Shown here: positions 8,602 through 16,929 of the stretch, piece after piece
How the letters are laid out: every line of letters starts with the position of its first letter
How positions within the stretch are numbered: position 1 is the first letter of the stretch
Source of the DNA: Rhizobium sp. L43
GTDB lineage: Bacteria > Pseudomonadota > Alphaproteobacteria > Rhizobiales > Rhizobiaceae
Length of the DNA: 64,000 nt
Assembly: GCF_002531725.1 (NCBI RefSeq)
Contig: NZ_NWSQ01000029.1
Span: 28,992-92,991, forward strand
Reading direction: 5' to 3'
The notes under the pieces: generated by a model
What the model was told of the DNA's origin: nothing
The model's input: the letters and a program-made list of their open reading frames with translations, nothing else
Databases searched by the model: none
Program-made: the position numbers and the translations under genes

Positions 8602-9576
8602 TCATTTCGCAAGCTTGCCGATCGCCTCGATCTCGTTCGTCCATATGCCTGCCGCATAGTCTTGCGGCAGTCGCGCCAGCAGCAAAGGATCGTCGATGCC
8701 GGTGGAAAAATCGCTGCCGCGATAGGGGCCGAGCACGAAGACCGCGGTTCCGGCATCCTGCATCCGCTTGAGAAACCGGTCCGGCCAGCCCCAGAGCCAC
8801 GGGGCAATATTGATCGGCACCAGCATCATCCGATGCTGGCAGGCGTCCGGCAGCACGCCGGTCCAGCCATAGCCGATATAACCGAACAGGCAGCCCTTCA
8901 GGCTCTTGCGCGAGGCGGTCCTGATATCCGGCGAAAGCCGACGGATGACGTCGATCGGCTCGTCGCCGCCGTAAACGATGATCTCAACCCGCCGTGCGGC
9001 GGGAAGCCCGTTGAGCACCGCGGCGAGCTTTTCGCCTTCGGAAGGATCACGGCTCTTGACGTTGATCAGCAAACGCCGATCCGGAAAGCTCGACAGAACC
9101 TCGGCAAGCGTCGGCATCATGCCGATGCCCCGGCCGCGAAAGGGAAAGCTCTTGCCGCCATCGGCGGTATAGCCGTAACCGATGTCGAGCTTCTTCATGT
9201 CGGCCATCGAATGCTCGCGCGTGACCCCGTGCCCATCGGTGCGGCAGTCGAGCGTCCAGTCGTGAAAGACGGCGAATTCGCCGTCCGTCGTCGGATGCAC
9301 GTCGATCTCGACAATATCGGCGCCGGCGGCAAAACCGGCCTGCATCGAGCGGACGGTGTTTTCGAGATAATCATGTTTCGGCGGCAGCATGCGGGCGGCG
9401 GTGCAGGTGTCGTTCTTTAAATCGGTTTCGTCGAACCGCTGGGCGATGCCGCGATGGGCGAGCAGCACCGGCTTTCCCGGCCGATGCTCCGCCAGAAGGC
9501 TGGTATTGTTGAGGTAGATGCCGGCCGCAGCGAGTGCTACGGCCGCCGCCGCGCAATAGAAAAGCTTCCTGCCCAA
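8602..9576 (-). CDS. Glycerophosphodiester phosphodiesterase family protein
   Basis: A protein of about 324 residues with one N-terminal membrane or signal helix (LFYCAAAAVALAAAGIYL), so the enzyme faces the periplasm. GDPD motifs are visible: LLAHRG near the start of the domain, EIDVHPTTDG with the metal-binding acidic pair, and FHDWTLDCRTDG. The family hydrolyses glycerophosphodiesters to glycerol-3-phosphate and an alcohol; the actual substrate is not evident. A perfect AGGAGG lies 7 bases before a TTG at 9576, which I take as the start. An in-frame ATG at 9597 lacks a binding site and lies upstream of that sequence. The gene converges on the upstream cyclase. Confidence 0.85.
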   Translation of the reverse strand: MGRKLFYCAAAAVALAAAGIYLNNTSLLAEHRPGKPVLLAHRGIAQRFDETDLKNDTCTAARMLPPKHDYLENTVRSMQAGFAAGADIVEIDVHPTTDGEFAVFHDWTLDCRTDGHGVTREHSMADMKKLDIGYGYTADGGKSFPFRGRGIGMMPTLAEVLSSFPDRRLLINVKSRDPSEGEKLAAVLNGLPAARRVEIIVYGGDEPIDVIRRLSPDIRTASRKSLKGCLFGYIGYGWTGVLPDACQHRMMLVPINIAPWLWGWPDRFLKRMQDAGTAVFVLGPYRGSDFSTGIDDPLLLARLPQDYAAGIWTNEIEAIGKLAK

Positions 9577-9766
9577 TTCTGCCCCTCCTGATTGCATCGA
9601 GTGACATGACAGCTAGAAAGCGATTCTGGTTGTTCTTGGGCTGTTTTCCGGCTTTTCTGGAGCAGGGCTGGGAAACGGCGAAACGATTTTGCCGCGCAAG
9701 AGCATAGGATGTCGGAATCTCGTTTAGCCGGTCGTCTTCAAGACGGACAGGCCATGGAGAACATCA

Positions 9767-10417
9767 ATGACGATTACCATTACCGCCTTTGAACGGTCAC
9801 CCGATCGCGGCAAGGGTCTGGCGCGCGACATGCGGGTTCGCTGGGCGCTCGAGGAAGCCGGCGAGCCTTACGAGGTCCGCCTTGTCTCGTTCAAGACGAT
9901 GAGAGAACCCGCGCATCTGACCCTTCAGCCTTTCGGGCAGATTCCGACCTATGAGGAAGGCGATCTCGCCCTTTTCGAGTCGGGGGCGATCGTCTTCCAT
10001 ATCGCCGAGCGCCATGCCGGCCTGCTGCCGGAGGATGCGAATGCCCGGGCGCGGGCGATCGCATGGATGTTTGCCGCGCTCAACACGATAGAGCCGCCGG
10101 TCTTCGACCGCGCCCTCGTCACAATCCTGGAGCGCAACGAGCCCTGGTACGAGCAGCGCCTGCATGCCCTGGAAGTCAGCATCCGGAAACGGTTGGACGA
10201 TCTTTCCCGTCGGCTTGGCGATGCCGACTGGCTTGACGGCGCCTTCAGCGCCGGCGACCTCCTGATGGTGACGGTGCTGCTCAGGCTGAAGGGATCGGAT
10301 CTATTGGCCGACTATCCCAACCTTACCGCTTATGTCGCCCGCGGCGAAGCGCGGCCGGCTTACAAACGTGCTTTCGCCGCCCAGCTGGCGGTTTTCACCG
10401 CCGCATCGGCCGGCTGA
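9767..10417 (+). CDS. Glutathione S-transferase family protein
   Basis: A 216-residue protein with an N-terminal thioredoxin-like domain and an all-helical C-terminal domain. In the first domain, FGQIPTYEEGDLALFESGAI contains the cis-proline and the E-S glutathione-contact pair typical of GSTs. The second domain includes FSAGDLLMVTVLL, matching the GST hydrophobic core motif. Length fits the family. It probably conjugates or reduces electrophiles with glutathione; the substrate is unknown. It stands 31 bases before the alpha/beta hydrolase gene in the same direction, so the two may be cotranscribed. Confidence 0.88.
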   Translation: MTITITAFERSPDRGKGLARDMRVRWALEEAGEPYEVRLVSFKTMREPAHLTLQPFGQIPTYEEGDLALFESGAIVFHIAERHAGLLPEDANARARAIAWMFAALNTIEPPVFDRALVTILERNEPWYEQRLHALEVSIRKRLDDLSRRLGDADWLDGAFSAGDLLMVTVLLRLKGSDLLADYPNLTAYVARGEARPAYKRAFAAQLAVFTAASAG

Positions 10418-10448
10418 TCACTGCCGCAACCATCGAGTTTTATCGCCC

Positions 10449-11315
10449 ATGGAACCACACGACGACGAGCTCATCCGTTTCGAAGCGCAGGGCGCCGCAC
10501 CTTTGCCGCCGGCTTCGACCGAAGGTCATGTCGAACATGACGGCGCCCGCATCTGGTATGCGAGCTGGGGCGCCGGCCCTCCTGTGATCCTGCTGCATGG
10601 CGGTCTCGGCCACAGCGGCAACTGGGGTTATCAGCTTGCCGCGCTCTTGGGCAGCGGCCGCCGCGTCGTGCTGATCGACAGCCGCGGCCACGGCCGAAGC
10701 ACGCGCGATATCAGGCCCTATAGCTATGAGCTGATGGCTGCCGACGTGCTTGCGGTGATGGACGAGCTCGCTCTCGAAAAGGCGGCGTTCGTCGGCTGGA
10801 GCGACGGCGCCTGCATCGCGTTGATCCTTGCGATGACGGCGCCGTCGCGCGTCGAAGGGGTGTTCTTCTTCGCCTGCAACATGGATCCGAGCGGCACGCT
10901 GGAATTTCATCCAACCGCGGTCATCGACCGCTGTTTTGCCAGGCACGCCAGGGATTATGCCGCACTCTCCGCCACGCCGGACGATTTCACCGCCTTCGTC
11001 GAAGCGGTCAGCCTGATGATGCGAACGGAGCCGAACTATCAGGCTTCCGACCTCGCCGGGATCAAGGCGCCGGTGGCGATCGTGCTTGGCGAGCACGACG
11101 AATTCATCAGGCCCGAGTATGCCGACTATCTTGCCCGCAGCATTCCCGACGCACGGATGATCTGTCTCAAAACGGATGATCTGTCTCAAAGGTGTCAGCC
11201 ATTTTGCGCCGCTGCAGCGGCCGGCGGCGTTCAATGCGGCGGTGCTGTCCTTCCTGGACGGGATCCATTCATGAACAATCCCTCTGGCCTCGCGTGCGTT
11301 TCCCGCTATCTCTAG
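10449..11315 (+). CDS. Alpha/beta hydrolase, 3' end frameshifted by a 19-bp tandem duplication (probably inactive)
   Basis: An alpha/beta hydrolase with the oxyanion motif LLHGGLGHSGNW, nucleophile elbow VGWSDGA (Ser) and acid region LGEHDEF. The catalytic His should follow in a segment reading KGVSHFAPLQRP, but a perfect 19-bp tandem duplication at 11153-11190 shifts the frame just before it. The present reading frame gives a foreign tail ending at 11315, whereas the unduplicated frame would stop at 11274 after LSFLDGIHS. As it stands the protein lacks its catalytic His. The start at 10449 is the first ATG after the upstream GST; the ribosome-binding site is weak. Confidence 0.82.
   Translation: MEPHDDELIRFEAQGAAPLPPASTEGHVEHDGARIWYASWGAGPPVILLHGGLGHSGNWGYQLAALLGSGRRVVLIDSRGHGRSTRDIRPYSYELMAADVLAVMDELALEKAAFVGWSDGACIALILAMTAPSRVEGVFFFACNMDPSGTLEFHPTAVIDRCFARHARDYAALSATPDDFTAFVEAVSLMMRTEPNYQASDLAGIKAPVAIVLGEHDEFIRPEYADYLARSIPDARMICLKTDDLSQRCQPFCAAAAAGGVQCGGAVLPGRDPFMNNPSGLACVSRYL
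11153..11190. repeat. Perfect 19-bp tandem duplication causing a frameshift
   Basis: ACGGATGATCTGTCTCAAA occurs twice in direct succession (11153-11171 and 11172-11190). Nineteen is not a multiple of three. Deleting one copy restores the expected hydrolase C-terminus with its catalytic His. Confidence 0.95.
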
Positions 11316-11319
11316 CGTC

Positions 11320-12330
11320 ATGAGACCTGATGCGCTGCTCTATCCCGCCCCCGAAGGGCTCTATTGCCCGCAAGGCGGCTTTTATGTCGATCCGGTGCGG
11401 CCCGTTGAGCAGGCGCTCGTCACCCATGGCCATTCGGATCATGCCCGGCCGGGCCATGTGAACGTGCTGGCCACCCGCCAGACGCTCGACATCATGCGCC
11501 TGCGTTACGGCGACGGCTTCTGCGCCAGCGAGCAGGCTGCCGCCTTCGGCGAGGAACTGTTGGTCAACGGCGTCAAGGTGAGCTTTCATCCGGCCGGCCA
11601 TGTGCTCGGCTCCGCCCAGATCGCCATCGAGAAGAATGGCACCCGCATCGTCGTTTCCGGCGATTACAAGCGCCGTCCAGACCCGACTTGCGCCGCCTAT
11701 GTGCCGGTACCCTGCGACGTCTTCATCACCGAGGCGACCTTCGGCCTGCCGGTCTTTCATCATCCCGATCCGATGGATGAGATCGGCAAACTGCTGGCCT
11801 CGCTCCGGCAATTTCCCGAGCGCACCCATCTCGTCGGCGCCTATGCGCTGGGCAAGGCCCAGCGCGTCATTCGGCTGCTGCGCGATGCCGGTTATGCCGA
11901 GCCGATCTATATTCACGGCGCCATGGAAAGGCTCTGCGACTATTATGTCGGGCAGGGCATCGATCTCGGCCAGTTGCTGCCGGCCACGATCGAAAGCCGC
12001 GACAAATCCGCCTTCAAGGGCGCCGTCGTCATCGGCCCGTCCTCGGCCTTCGCCGACCGCTGGGCCCGCCGCTTCAACGAACCGCTGCCGGCCTTCGCCT
12101 CCGGCTGGATGATGGTGCGCCAGCGCGCCAAACAGCTCGGCGTCGAGCTGCCGCTGGTCATCTCGGATCATTGCGACTGGCCGGAACTGACGGAAACCAT
12201 CCGGGAACTGCACCCCGCCGAAGTCTGGGTGACCCACGGCCGCGAGGAGGCCTTGGTGCGCTGGTGCCAGCTGCAGGGCATCAAGGCGAAGCCGTTGCAT
12301 CTGGTGGGTTACGAGGATGAGGGCGATTGA
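11320..12330 (+). CDS. Ligase-associated DNA exonuclease (metallo-beta-lactamase/beta-CASP fold)
   Basis: A 336-residue protein. The metal-binding signature THGHSDHARPGH sits near residue 35, followed by HPAGHVLGSAQI and VSGDYKRR, as in the beta-CASP nucleases. The C-terminal HCDWPEL and WVTHGREEALVRW complete the pattern. This is the exonuclease of the bacterial ligase-associated DNA damage response cassette, normally found with an ATP-dependent ligase, a Lhr-like helicase and a PdeM-type phosphoesterase. The ligase follows about 530 bases downstream; the other two partners are not in this window. It probably trims DNA ends during repair. Confidence 0.9.
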   Translation: MRPDALLYPAPEGLYCPQGGFYVDPVRPVEQALVTHGHSDHARPGHVNVLATRQTLDIMRLRYGDGFCASEQAAAFGEELLVNGVKVSFHPAGHVLGSAQIAIEKNGTRIVVSGDYKRRPDPTCAAYVPVPCDVFITEATFGLPVFHHPDPMDEIGKLLASLRQFPERTHLVGAYALGKAQRVIRLLRDAGYAEPIYIHGAMERLCDYYVGQGIDLGQLLPATIESRDKSAFKGAVVIGPSSAFADRWARRFNEPLPAFASGWMMVRQRAKQLGVELPLVISDHCDWPELTETIRELHPAEVWVTHGREEALVRWCQLQGIKAKPLHLVGYEDEGD

Positions 12331-12418
12331 CGATGGAGTTTGTTGCCGAAAACCCCTCCAGAGTCGGTCTTGCCGCCATCGCTGACACGTCAGAGATGGC
12401 GCAAACGCCTACCCCTCA

Positions 12419-12576
12419 CTCCCTCATTCCTTTCCTAGGGCTTTGCCCGAGGGATGTCACAGGAATCCGGCCACCGCGCGTCGGCGCGGTGAATGACTCA
12501 TGCAACGTCAAAGAGTCTTCCGCGCCCAAGGACTTGGGCGCACTGGATTCCTGTGACAAGCACAGGAATGAGGGAG
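12419..12576. repeat. 158-bp palindromic intergenic repeat, copy 1
   Basis: The element starts CTCCCTCATTCC and ends GGAATGAGGGAG, so its ends are inverted. The core includes CACCGCGCGTCGGCGCGGTG. Its left arm has the long form (containing a CCTAGGGCTTTGCCCGAGG-like stem) and its right arm the short form (TGTGACAAGCACAGGAATG). Confidence 0.85.
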
Positions 12577-12667
12577 TTCCAATAGGGCCTCTCCGTGCCA
12601 GTCTGCAGGCGCCTGTGAACGCCTTCGGGCACCGCGGCTACGATCTGGCACCCGAGCCCACCTCTCG

Positions 12668-12825
12668 CTCCCTCATTCCTGTGCTTGTCACAGGAATCCA
12701 GCCACCGCGCGTCGGCGCGGTGAATGACTCATGCAACGCTAAAGAGTCTCTCGCGTCCAAGGACTTAGACGCACTGGATTCCTGTGACATCCCTCGGGCC
12801 AAGCCCGAGGAAGGGAATGAGGGAG
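12668..12825. repeat. 158-bp palindromic intergenic repeat, copy 2
   Basis: Same length and core orientation as the copy at 12419-12576, 249 bases downstream. Here the left arm is the short form and the right arm the long form, the reverse of copy 1. Similarity continues past the element (GGGCCTCTCC..GCCAGT..AGGCGCC) up to the ligase start codon. Confidence 0.85.
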
Positions 12826-12862
12826 CACGCTTTGGGCCTCTCCACGCCAGTGGGAGGCGCCC

Positions 12863-14488
12863 ATGAAAGCGTTCGCCGATCTCCTCGACCGCCTGGTCCT
12901 CACCCCCAGCCGCAACGGCAAGCTGAAGCTGCTCATCGACTATTTTCGCGACACGCCGGATCCCGACCGCGGCTATGGCCTTGCCGCCATCGCCGGTACG
13001 CTGGAGGTGCGCAACGTCAAGCCGGCCATGCTGCGCGAGCTGGTGCTCGAGCGCATCGACGAGGTGCTGTTCCGTTATTCCTACGATTATGTCGGCGATC
13101 TCGCCGAAACCATCTCGCTCGTCTGGGACAATGAGCGGGATATCGACCGCTCGGCCCTTGCCCAGCCGCGTCTCGGCGAGGTCGTCACCGGCATGAATGC
13201 GCTCGGCCGCACCGAAGTGCGCGGCTTCGTCCGCGATCTGCTCGACCGGCTGGATGCCTCCGGCCGTTTCGCCTTCATCAAGCTGGCGACCGGCGCCATG
13301 CGCATCGGCGTTTCCGCCCGCCTCGCCAAGCAGGCGCTGGCCGATCTCGGCGGCAAGGACGTCACAGAGATCGAAACCCTCTGGCACGGCCTGCAGCCGC
13401 CCTATGAGGCGCTGTTTGCATGGCTGGCGGGCGGCGGCGAAAAGCCGGTCCTCGCCACACCGGCGATCTTCCATTCCGTCATGCTCGCCAATGCAGTGGA
13501 GGAGGGGGATCTGACCGGTCTCGACCCGGCCGATTACGCCGCCGAATGGAAATGGGACGGCATCCGCGTCCAGCTCTCGCGCTCCGGTGACAGGCGCAAG
13601 ATCTATTCCCGCTCCGGCGACGATATTTCAGGCGCCTTTCCCGATATCCTCGAGGCGATCAGTTTTTCCGGCGTCGTCGACGGCGAGTTGCTGGTCGGCG
13701 GCACCGCCCGCTCCAACAGCCCGACGCGCACCTTCTCCGACCTGCAGCAGCGCCTGAACCGCAAGACGGTCACGGCAAAGATGCTGGCCGACTACCCCGC
13801 CTTCATCCGCAGCTATGACCTGCTCTTCGACGGTGAGGAGGATATTCGCGGCCGCGCCTATGTCGATCGCCGCGAGCGCCTCGGCGAGATCATCGACCGC
13901 GCGCCGCACGACCGTTTCGACCTCTCTCCGCTCGTGCCTTTTTCGGCCTGGGACGAGCTCGATGCGCTGCGGGCGGCCCCACCCGATCCGGTCATCGAGG
14001 GCGTGATGATCAAGCGCCGCGACAGCATCTATCAGGCCGGCCGGATGAAGGGCCCCTGGTTCAAGTGGAAGCGCAATCCGTATAATGTCGATGCGGTGCT
14101 GATGTATGCCCAGCGCGGCCACGGCAAGCGCTCCAGCTATTATTCCGATTTCACCTTCGGTGTCTGGGCCGATGACGAGGACGGCGAGCAACTGGTGCCG
14201 GTGGGAAAGGCCTATTTCGGCTTCACCGATGCCGAACTCGAAGTGCTCGACAAATTCGTGCGCAACAACACGACCGAGCGTTTCGGTCCGGTGCGGGCGG
14301 TGCGCGCCGACAAGGACTTCGGCTTCGTCGTCGAAGTGGCCTTCGAAGGCATTAACCGCTCGACCCGGCATAAATCGGGTGTCGCCATGCGCTTCCCCCG
14401 CATCGCCCGCCTTCGCCCCGACAAGCCGACTTACGAGGCCGACCGGCTGCGCACGCTGATCGCCATGATCGACGCCAAGCCGCCGTGA
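12863..14488 (+). CDS. ATP-dependent DNA ligase, damage-response (cisplatin-resistance) type
   Basis: A 541-residue ligase. An N-terminal DNA-binding domain (about 1-195) precedes the nucleotidyltransferase core, with the adenylated lysine in EWKWDGIR near residue 228, then VDGELLVGG, EGVMIKRRDSIY and the final WFKWKRNP motif. A C-terminal OB-fold follows (VPVGKAYFGFTDAELEVL to FPRIARLRPDKP). It seals nicks using ATP and belongs to the ligase-associated repair cassette with the exonuclease at 11320-12330. The region just upstream is a partial duplication that seems to include a degenerate copy of the first codons of this gene. Confidence 0.93.
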   Translation: MKAFADLLDRLVLTPSRNGKLKLLIDYFRDTPDPDRGYGLAAIAGTLEVRNVKPAMLRELVLERIDEVLFRYSYDYVGDLAETISLVWDNERDIDRSALAQPRLGEVVTGMNALGRTEVRGFVRDLLDRLDASGRFAFIKLATGAMRIGVSARLAKQALADLGGKDVTEIETLWHGLQPPYEALFAWLAGGGEKPVLATPAIFHSVMLANAVEEGDLTGLDPADYAAEWKWDGIRVQLSRSGDRRKIYSRSGDDISGAFPDILEAISFSGVVDGELLVGGTARSNSPTRTFSDLQQRLNRKTVTAKMLADYPAFIRSYDLLFDGEEDIRGRAYVDRRERLGEIIDRAPHDRFDLSPLVPFSAWDELDALRAAPPDPVIEGVMIKRRDSIYQAGRMKGPWFKWKRNPYNVDAVLMYAQRGHGKRSSYYSDFTFGVWADDEDGEQLVPVGKAYFGFTDAELEVLDKFVRNNTTERFGPVRAVRADKDFGFVVEVAFEGINRSTRHKSGVAMRFPRIARLRPDKPTYEADRLRTLIAMIDAKPP

Positions 14489-14656
14489 TCTCGACCGACC
14501 GGCCGGAAAACGCGACGCTGTACCCTCTGTGCTGGACCCCCTGCGCAACAATGACGCAGGGCCAATTTTCAAGATGATGTGTATTGGCGGCAACGATCTT
14601 CCGGTGCAGATTTTGCTCTGCTGTTCCAGGCCGGGGAAATGATTGGGTGCTGCCTT

Positions 14657-15580
14657 ATGAGCTCGCGTGAACTAAATTCCTTTTTCCTTCAGCGCCGTGC
14701 AGTGCTTGCCGGTATCGCCGGTGCACTCGTCCTGCCGCAAATGGCCGCCGCTTTCGATGTCCCGGATGAACCGCGGCTTGCCAAGCATGACTACGCCCAG
14801 GTCCGCCACCATTTCCGCACGAAGCTGTTGCAGAAGGGCCCGGCGCCCGACAAATACGAGCCGCTGGCAGCGCCTGCCGATGCCGAGAAAATCTTTTACC
14901 GTTCCGGTTACGGCGGCGAGCTCGAACTTGCGGCCTGGGTTTCCAAATACAAGCGCGAGCGCGCGCCCAAGCCCGCCGTGCTCTTCCTGCACGGCGGCAA
15001 CGCCATGGGCATCGGCCACTGGCAGTTGATGAAGCCCTATATGGATGCCGGCTACGTCGTGATGATGCCGTCGCTGCGCGGCGAAAACGGCCAGATGGGC
15101 AATTTCTCCGGCTTCTATGACGAAGTCGACGATGTGCTTGCCGCCACCGAGCGCCTGGCGCACCTGCCGGGCGTCGATTCCCAGCGCCTGTTCATCGCCG
15201 GCCATAGCATCGGCGGCACGCTGACCATGCTGACGGCGATGAGCACCCATAAATTCCGCGCCGCTGCGCCGATTTCGGGCAATCCCAATGCCTTCCGCTT
15301 CTTCAGCCGCTATCCCCAGGATATCCGCTTCGACGACAGCAATGCGCATGAATTCGAGGTGCGGTCGGCGCTGTGTTATGCCCAGAGCTTCAAATGCCCG
15401 GTCCGTGTTGTCCACGGCACCGAAGAGGCTCATTTCAACGATCGCGCCGATCTGCTCGCCCGCCGCGCCCGCGCCGCCGGCATCCACATCGAGACCGACA
15501 CCGTCGCCGGCAATCACACCTCGGCGCTGCCGGCCGAGATCGAACAGAGCATCCGCTTCTTCCACGGGGTGGCGGCCTGA
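14657..15580 (+). CDS. Exported alpha/beta hydrolase (dienelactone hydrolase / prolyl oligopeptidase-like)
   Basis: A protein of about 307 residues. The N-terminus has an Arg pair and a hydrophobic stretch (QRRAVLAGIAGALVLP) ending in AAA, consistent with Tat or Sec export. The hydrolase core shows LFLHGGNAMGIG (oxyanion region), AGHSIGGT (nucleophile Ser), VVHGTEEAHF (acid region) and AGNHTSAL (catalytic His). The substrate cannot be inferred. I chose the ATG at 14657 because it gives a compact signal peptide; ATGs at 14639 and 14579 are in frame upstream. Confidence 0.82.
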   Translation: MSSRELNSFFLQRRAVLAGIAGALVLPQMAAAFDVPDEPRLAKHDYAQVRHHFRTKLLQKGPAPDKYEPLAAPADAEKIFYRSGYGGELELAAWVSKYKRERAPKPAVLFLHGGNAMGIGHWQLMKPYMDAGYVVMMPSLRGENGQMGNFSGFYDEVDDVLAATERLAHLPGVDSQRLFIAGHSIGGTLTMLTAMSTHKFRAAAPISGNPNAFRFFSRYPQDIRFDDSNAHEFEVRSALCYAQSFKCPVRVVHGTEEAHFNDRADLLARRARAAGIHIETDTVAGNHTSALPAEIEQSIRFFHGVAA

Positions 15581-15629
15581 TTTTTCGCCGCCGCTTCAAA
15601 TACAGGTCCATTGGGCCTATATTCCGGGT

Positions 15630-15854
15630 ATGACGACGGACGCAGAGACAATGATCGTGCCGAACGACTTCCCCGAACTGAAATCGCTCGTCTGGAATCG
15701 TGATCCTGCACGCGCGATGCCCGCCCGCGAGGTCTTCGCACTGTATGAACGCAATTGGCGTTTCGTCGATACCGGCAGGCTGACTGCGCAGGAGATGCGA
15801 CTGATCCGCGATCTGGCTGCCACCTGTGGCAATGGCGTCCTGCTCGTTTCCTGA
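15630..15854 (+). CDS. Small conserved-type hypothetical protein (74 aa)
   Basis: A 74-residue hydrophilic ORF beginning MTTDAETMIVPNDF and containing an acidic/aromatic segment (ALYERNWRFVDTGRLTAQEMRLIRDLA) with the look of a folded helical protein. Codon use resembles its neighbours, with G/C-rich third positions. No domain is recognised. It lies 49 bases after the exported hydrolase and before the first transpeptidase, all on the same strand. Confidence 0.6.
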   Translation: MTTDAETMIVPNDFPELKSLVWNRDPARAMPAREVFALYERNWRFVDTGRLTAQEMRLIRDLAATCGNGVLLVS

Positions 15855-15946
15855 TTTCTCACCCCAACGCCAGCCTCGCGCCAGCCGCGGATGCCATCCT
15901 CCCGGCAGATATCGCTGTCTCGCCGATCGTTGATAAGGGTGGTTCC

Positions 15947-16753
15947 ATGAATTTTCTGCGCCGGGTCTTCCCGATTGCCGGGCTGGTGATTGCAGTTGCG
16001 TCGCTCGCCGGCTGCAACATCCTCATTCCCGATGTCGCCGCCGATTCGCCGGCCCGTTTCGTCCAGGAAACCTCGCCGGTCTTCTATCAGCCGCCGGGCG
16101 TCGATCCGCGCCGGGTGCGGCCGATCCCCGATCAGCCGGTGCCGCAGACGCGCGAGCTCTACAAGACCCAGTTCCACCAGACCTACGGCCTGCCGGTCAC
16201 CAATCCCGTGCACATGGCAATGTATGGCGAGCTGCGCGACGCAGATTTCACCCTGCCGGCGATCCCGATCAGCCGCGTGCAGCCGCAGTTCCTGCGCCAG
16301 GAGGTCGATTACCAGACGACCGAGCGGCCCGGTACCGTGGTCGTCGATACCAAGGCGCGTTTTCTCTATTTCGTCGAGGGCAACGGCAAGGCGATGCGCT
16401 ACGGCGTCGGCCTCGGCCGCGACGGTTACGCCTGGTCGGGCCGCGGCACCATCCAGTGGAAGCAGAAATGGCCGCGCTGGACGCCGTCGGTCGAAATGGT
16501 CTCGCGCCAGCCTGAGGTTCGGCCCTTCGGAGCGGAGAATGGCGGCATGAATCCGGGGCTGATGAACCCGCTCGGCGCCCGCGCCATGTATATCTTCAAG
16601 GACGGGCAGGACACGCTCTACCGCATCCATGGCACGCCCGACTGGCAGTCGATCGGCAAGGCCACCTCGTCGGGCTGCGTGCGCATGCTGAACCAGGACG
16701 TCGTCGATCTCTATGACCGCGTCCCCGCCAAGGCCGAGATCGTTGTGATGTAG
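15947..16753 (+). CDS. L,D-transpeptidase lipoprotein (YkuD domain), paralogue 1
   Basis: A 268-residue envelope protein. The N-terminal signal peptide ends in a lipobox (SLAGC), predicting lipidation. The YkuD domain (about residues 125-265) carries the catalytic motif HGTPDWQSIGKATSSGCVRM, with the active Cys in SSGCVRM and the upstream His. Such enzymes form 3-3 peptidoglycan cross-links or attach proteins to peptidoglycan. A close paralogue lies immediately downstream. The start at 15947 gives a signal peptide directly; a longer frame from 15755 has no supporting features. Confidence 0.9.
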   Translation: MNFLRRVFPIAGLVIAVASLAGCNILIPDVAADSPARFVQETSPVFYQPPGVDPRRVRPIPDQPVPQTRELYKTQFHQTYGLPVTNPVHMAMYGELRDADFTLPAIPISRVQPQFLRQEVDYQTTERPGTVVVDTKARFLYFVEGNGKAMRYGVGLGRDGYAWSGRGTIQWKQKWPRWTPSVEMVSRQPEVRPFGAENGGMNPGLMNPLGARAMYIFKDGQDTLYRIHGTPDWQSIGKATSSGCVRMLNQDVVDLYDRVPAKAEIVVM

Positions 16754-16929
16754 CGCTGCAACAGCGCTGCTGATATCGTCCGCTTCAGGCCGGACACGTC
16801 TGCGTGAAGCTATGGTTTATTTGGCGCAAGCCGATAGATCTTCTCTTGTTGTTATCGGCATCGGACGAATCGCTGGTTTATCAGCCCTTTCGTCCGGCTT
16901 CCCGCATCAGAGGAAATCAGTCCCGCGTC

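Noticed and set aside
12327..12866. 179-codon open frame between exonuclease and ligase genes
   Set aside because: It runs through both copies of the palindromic repeat, so the protein would be repeat-derived (PPRVGAVNDSCN occurs twice) and has no family character.
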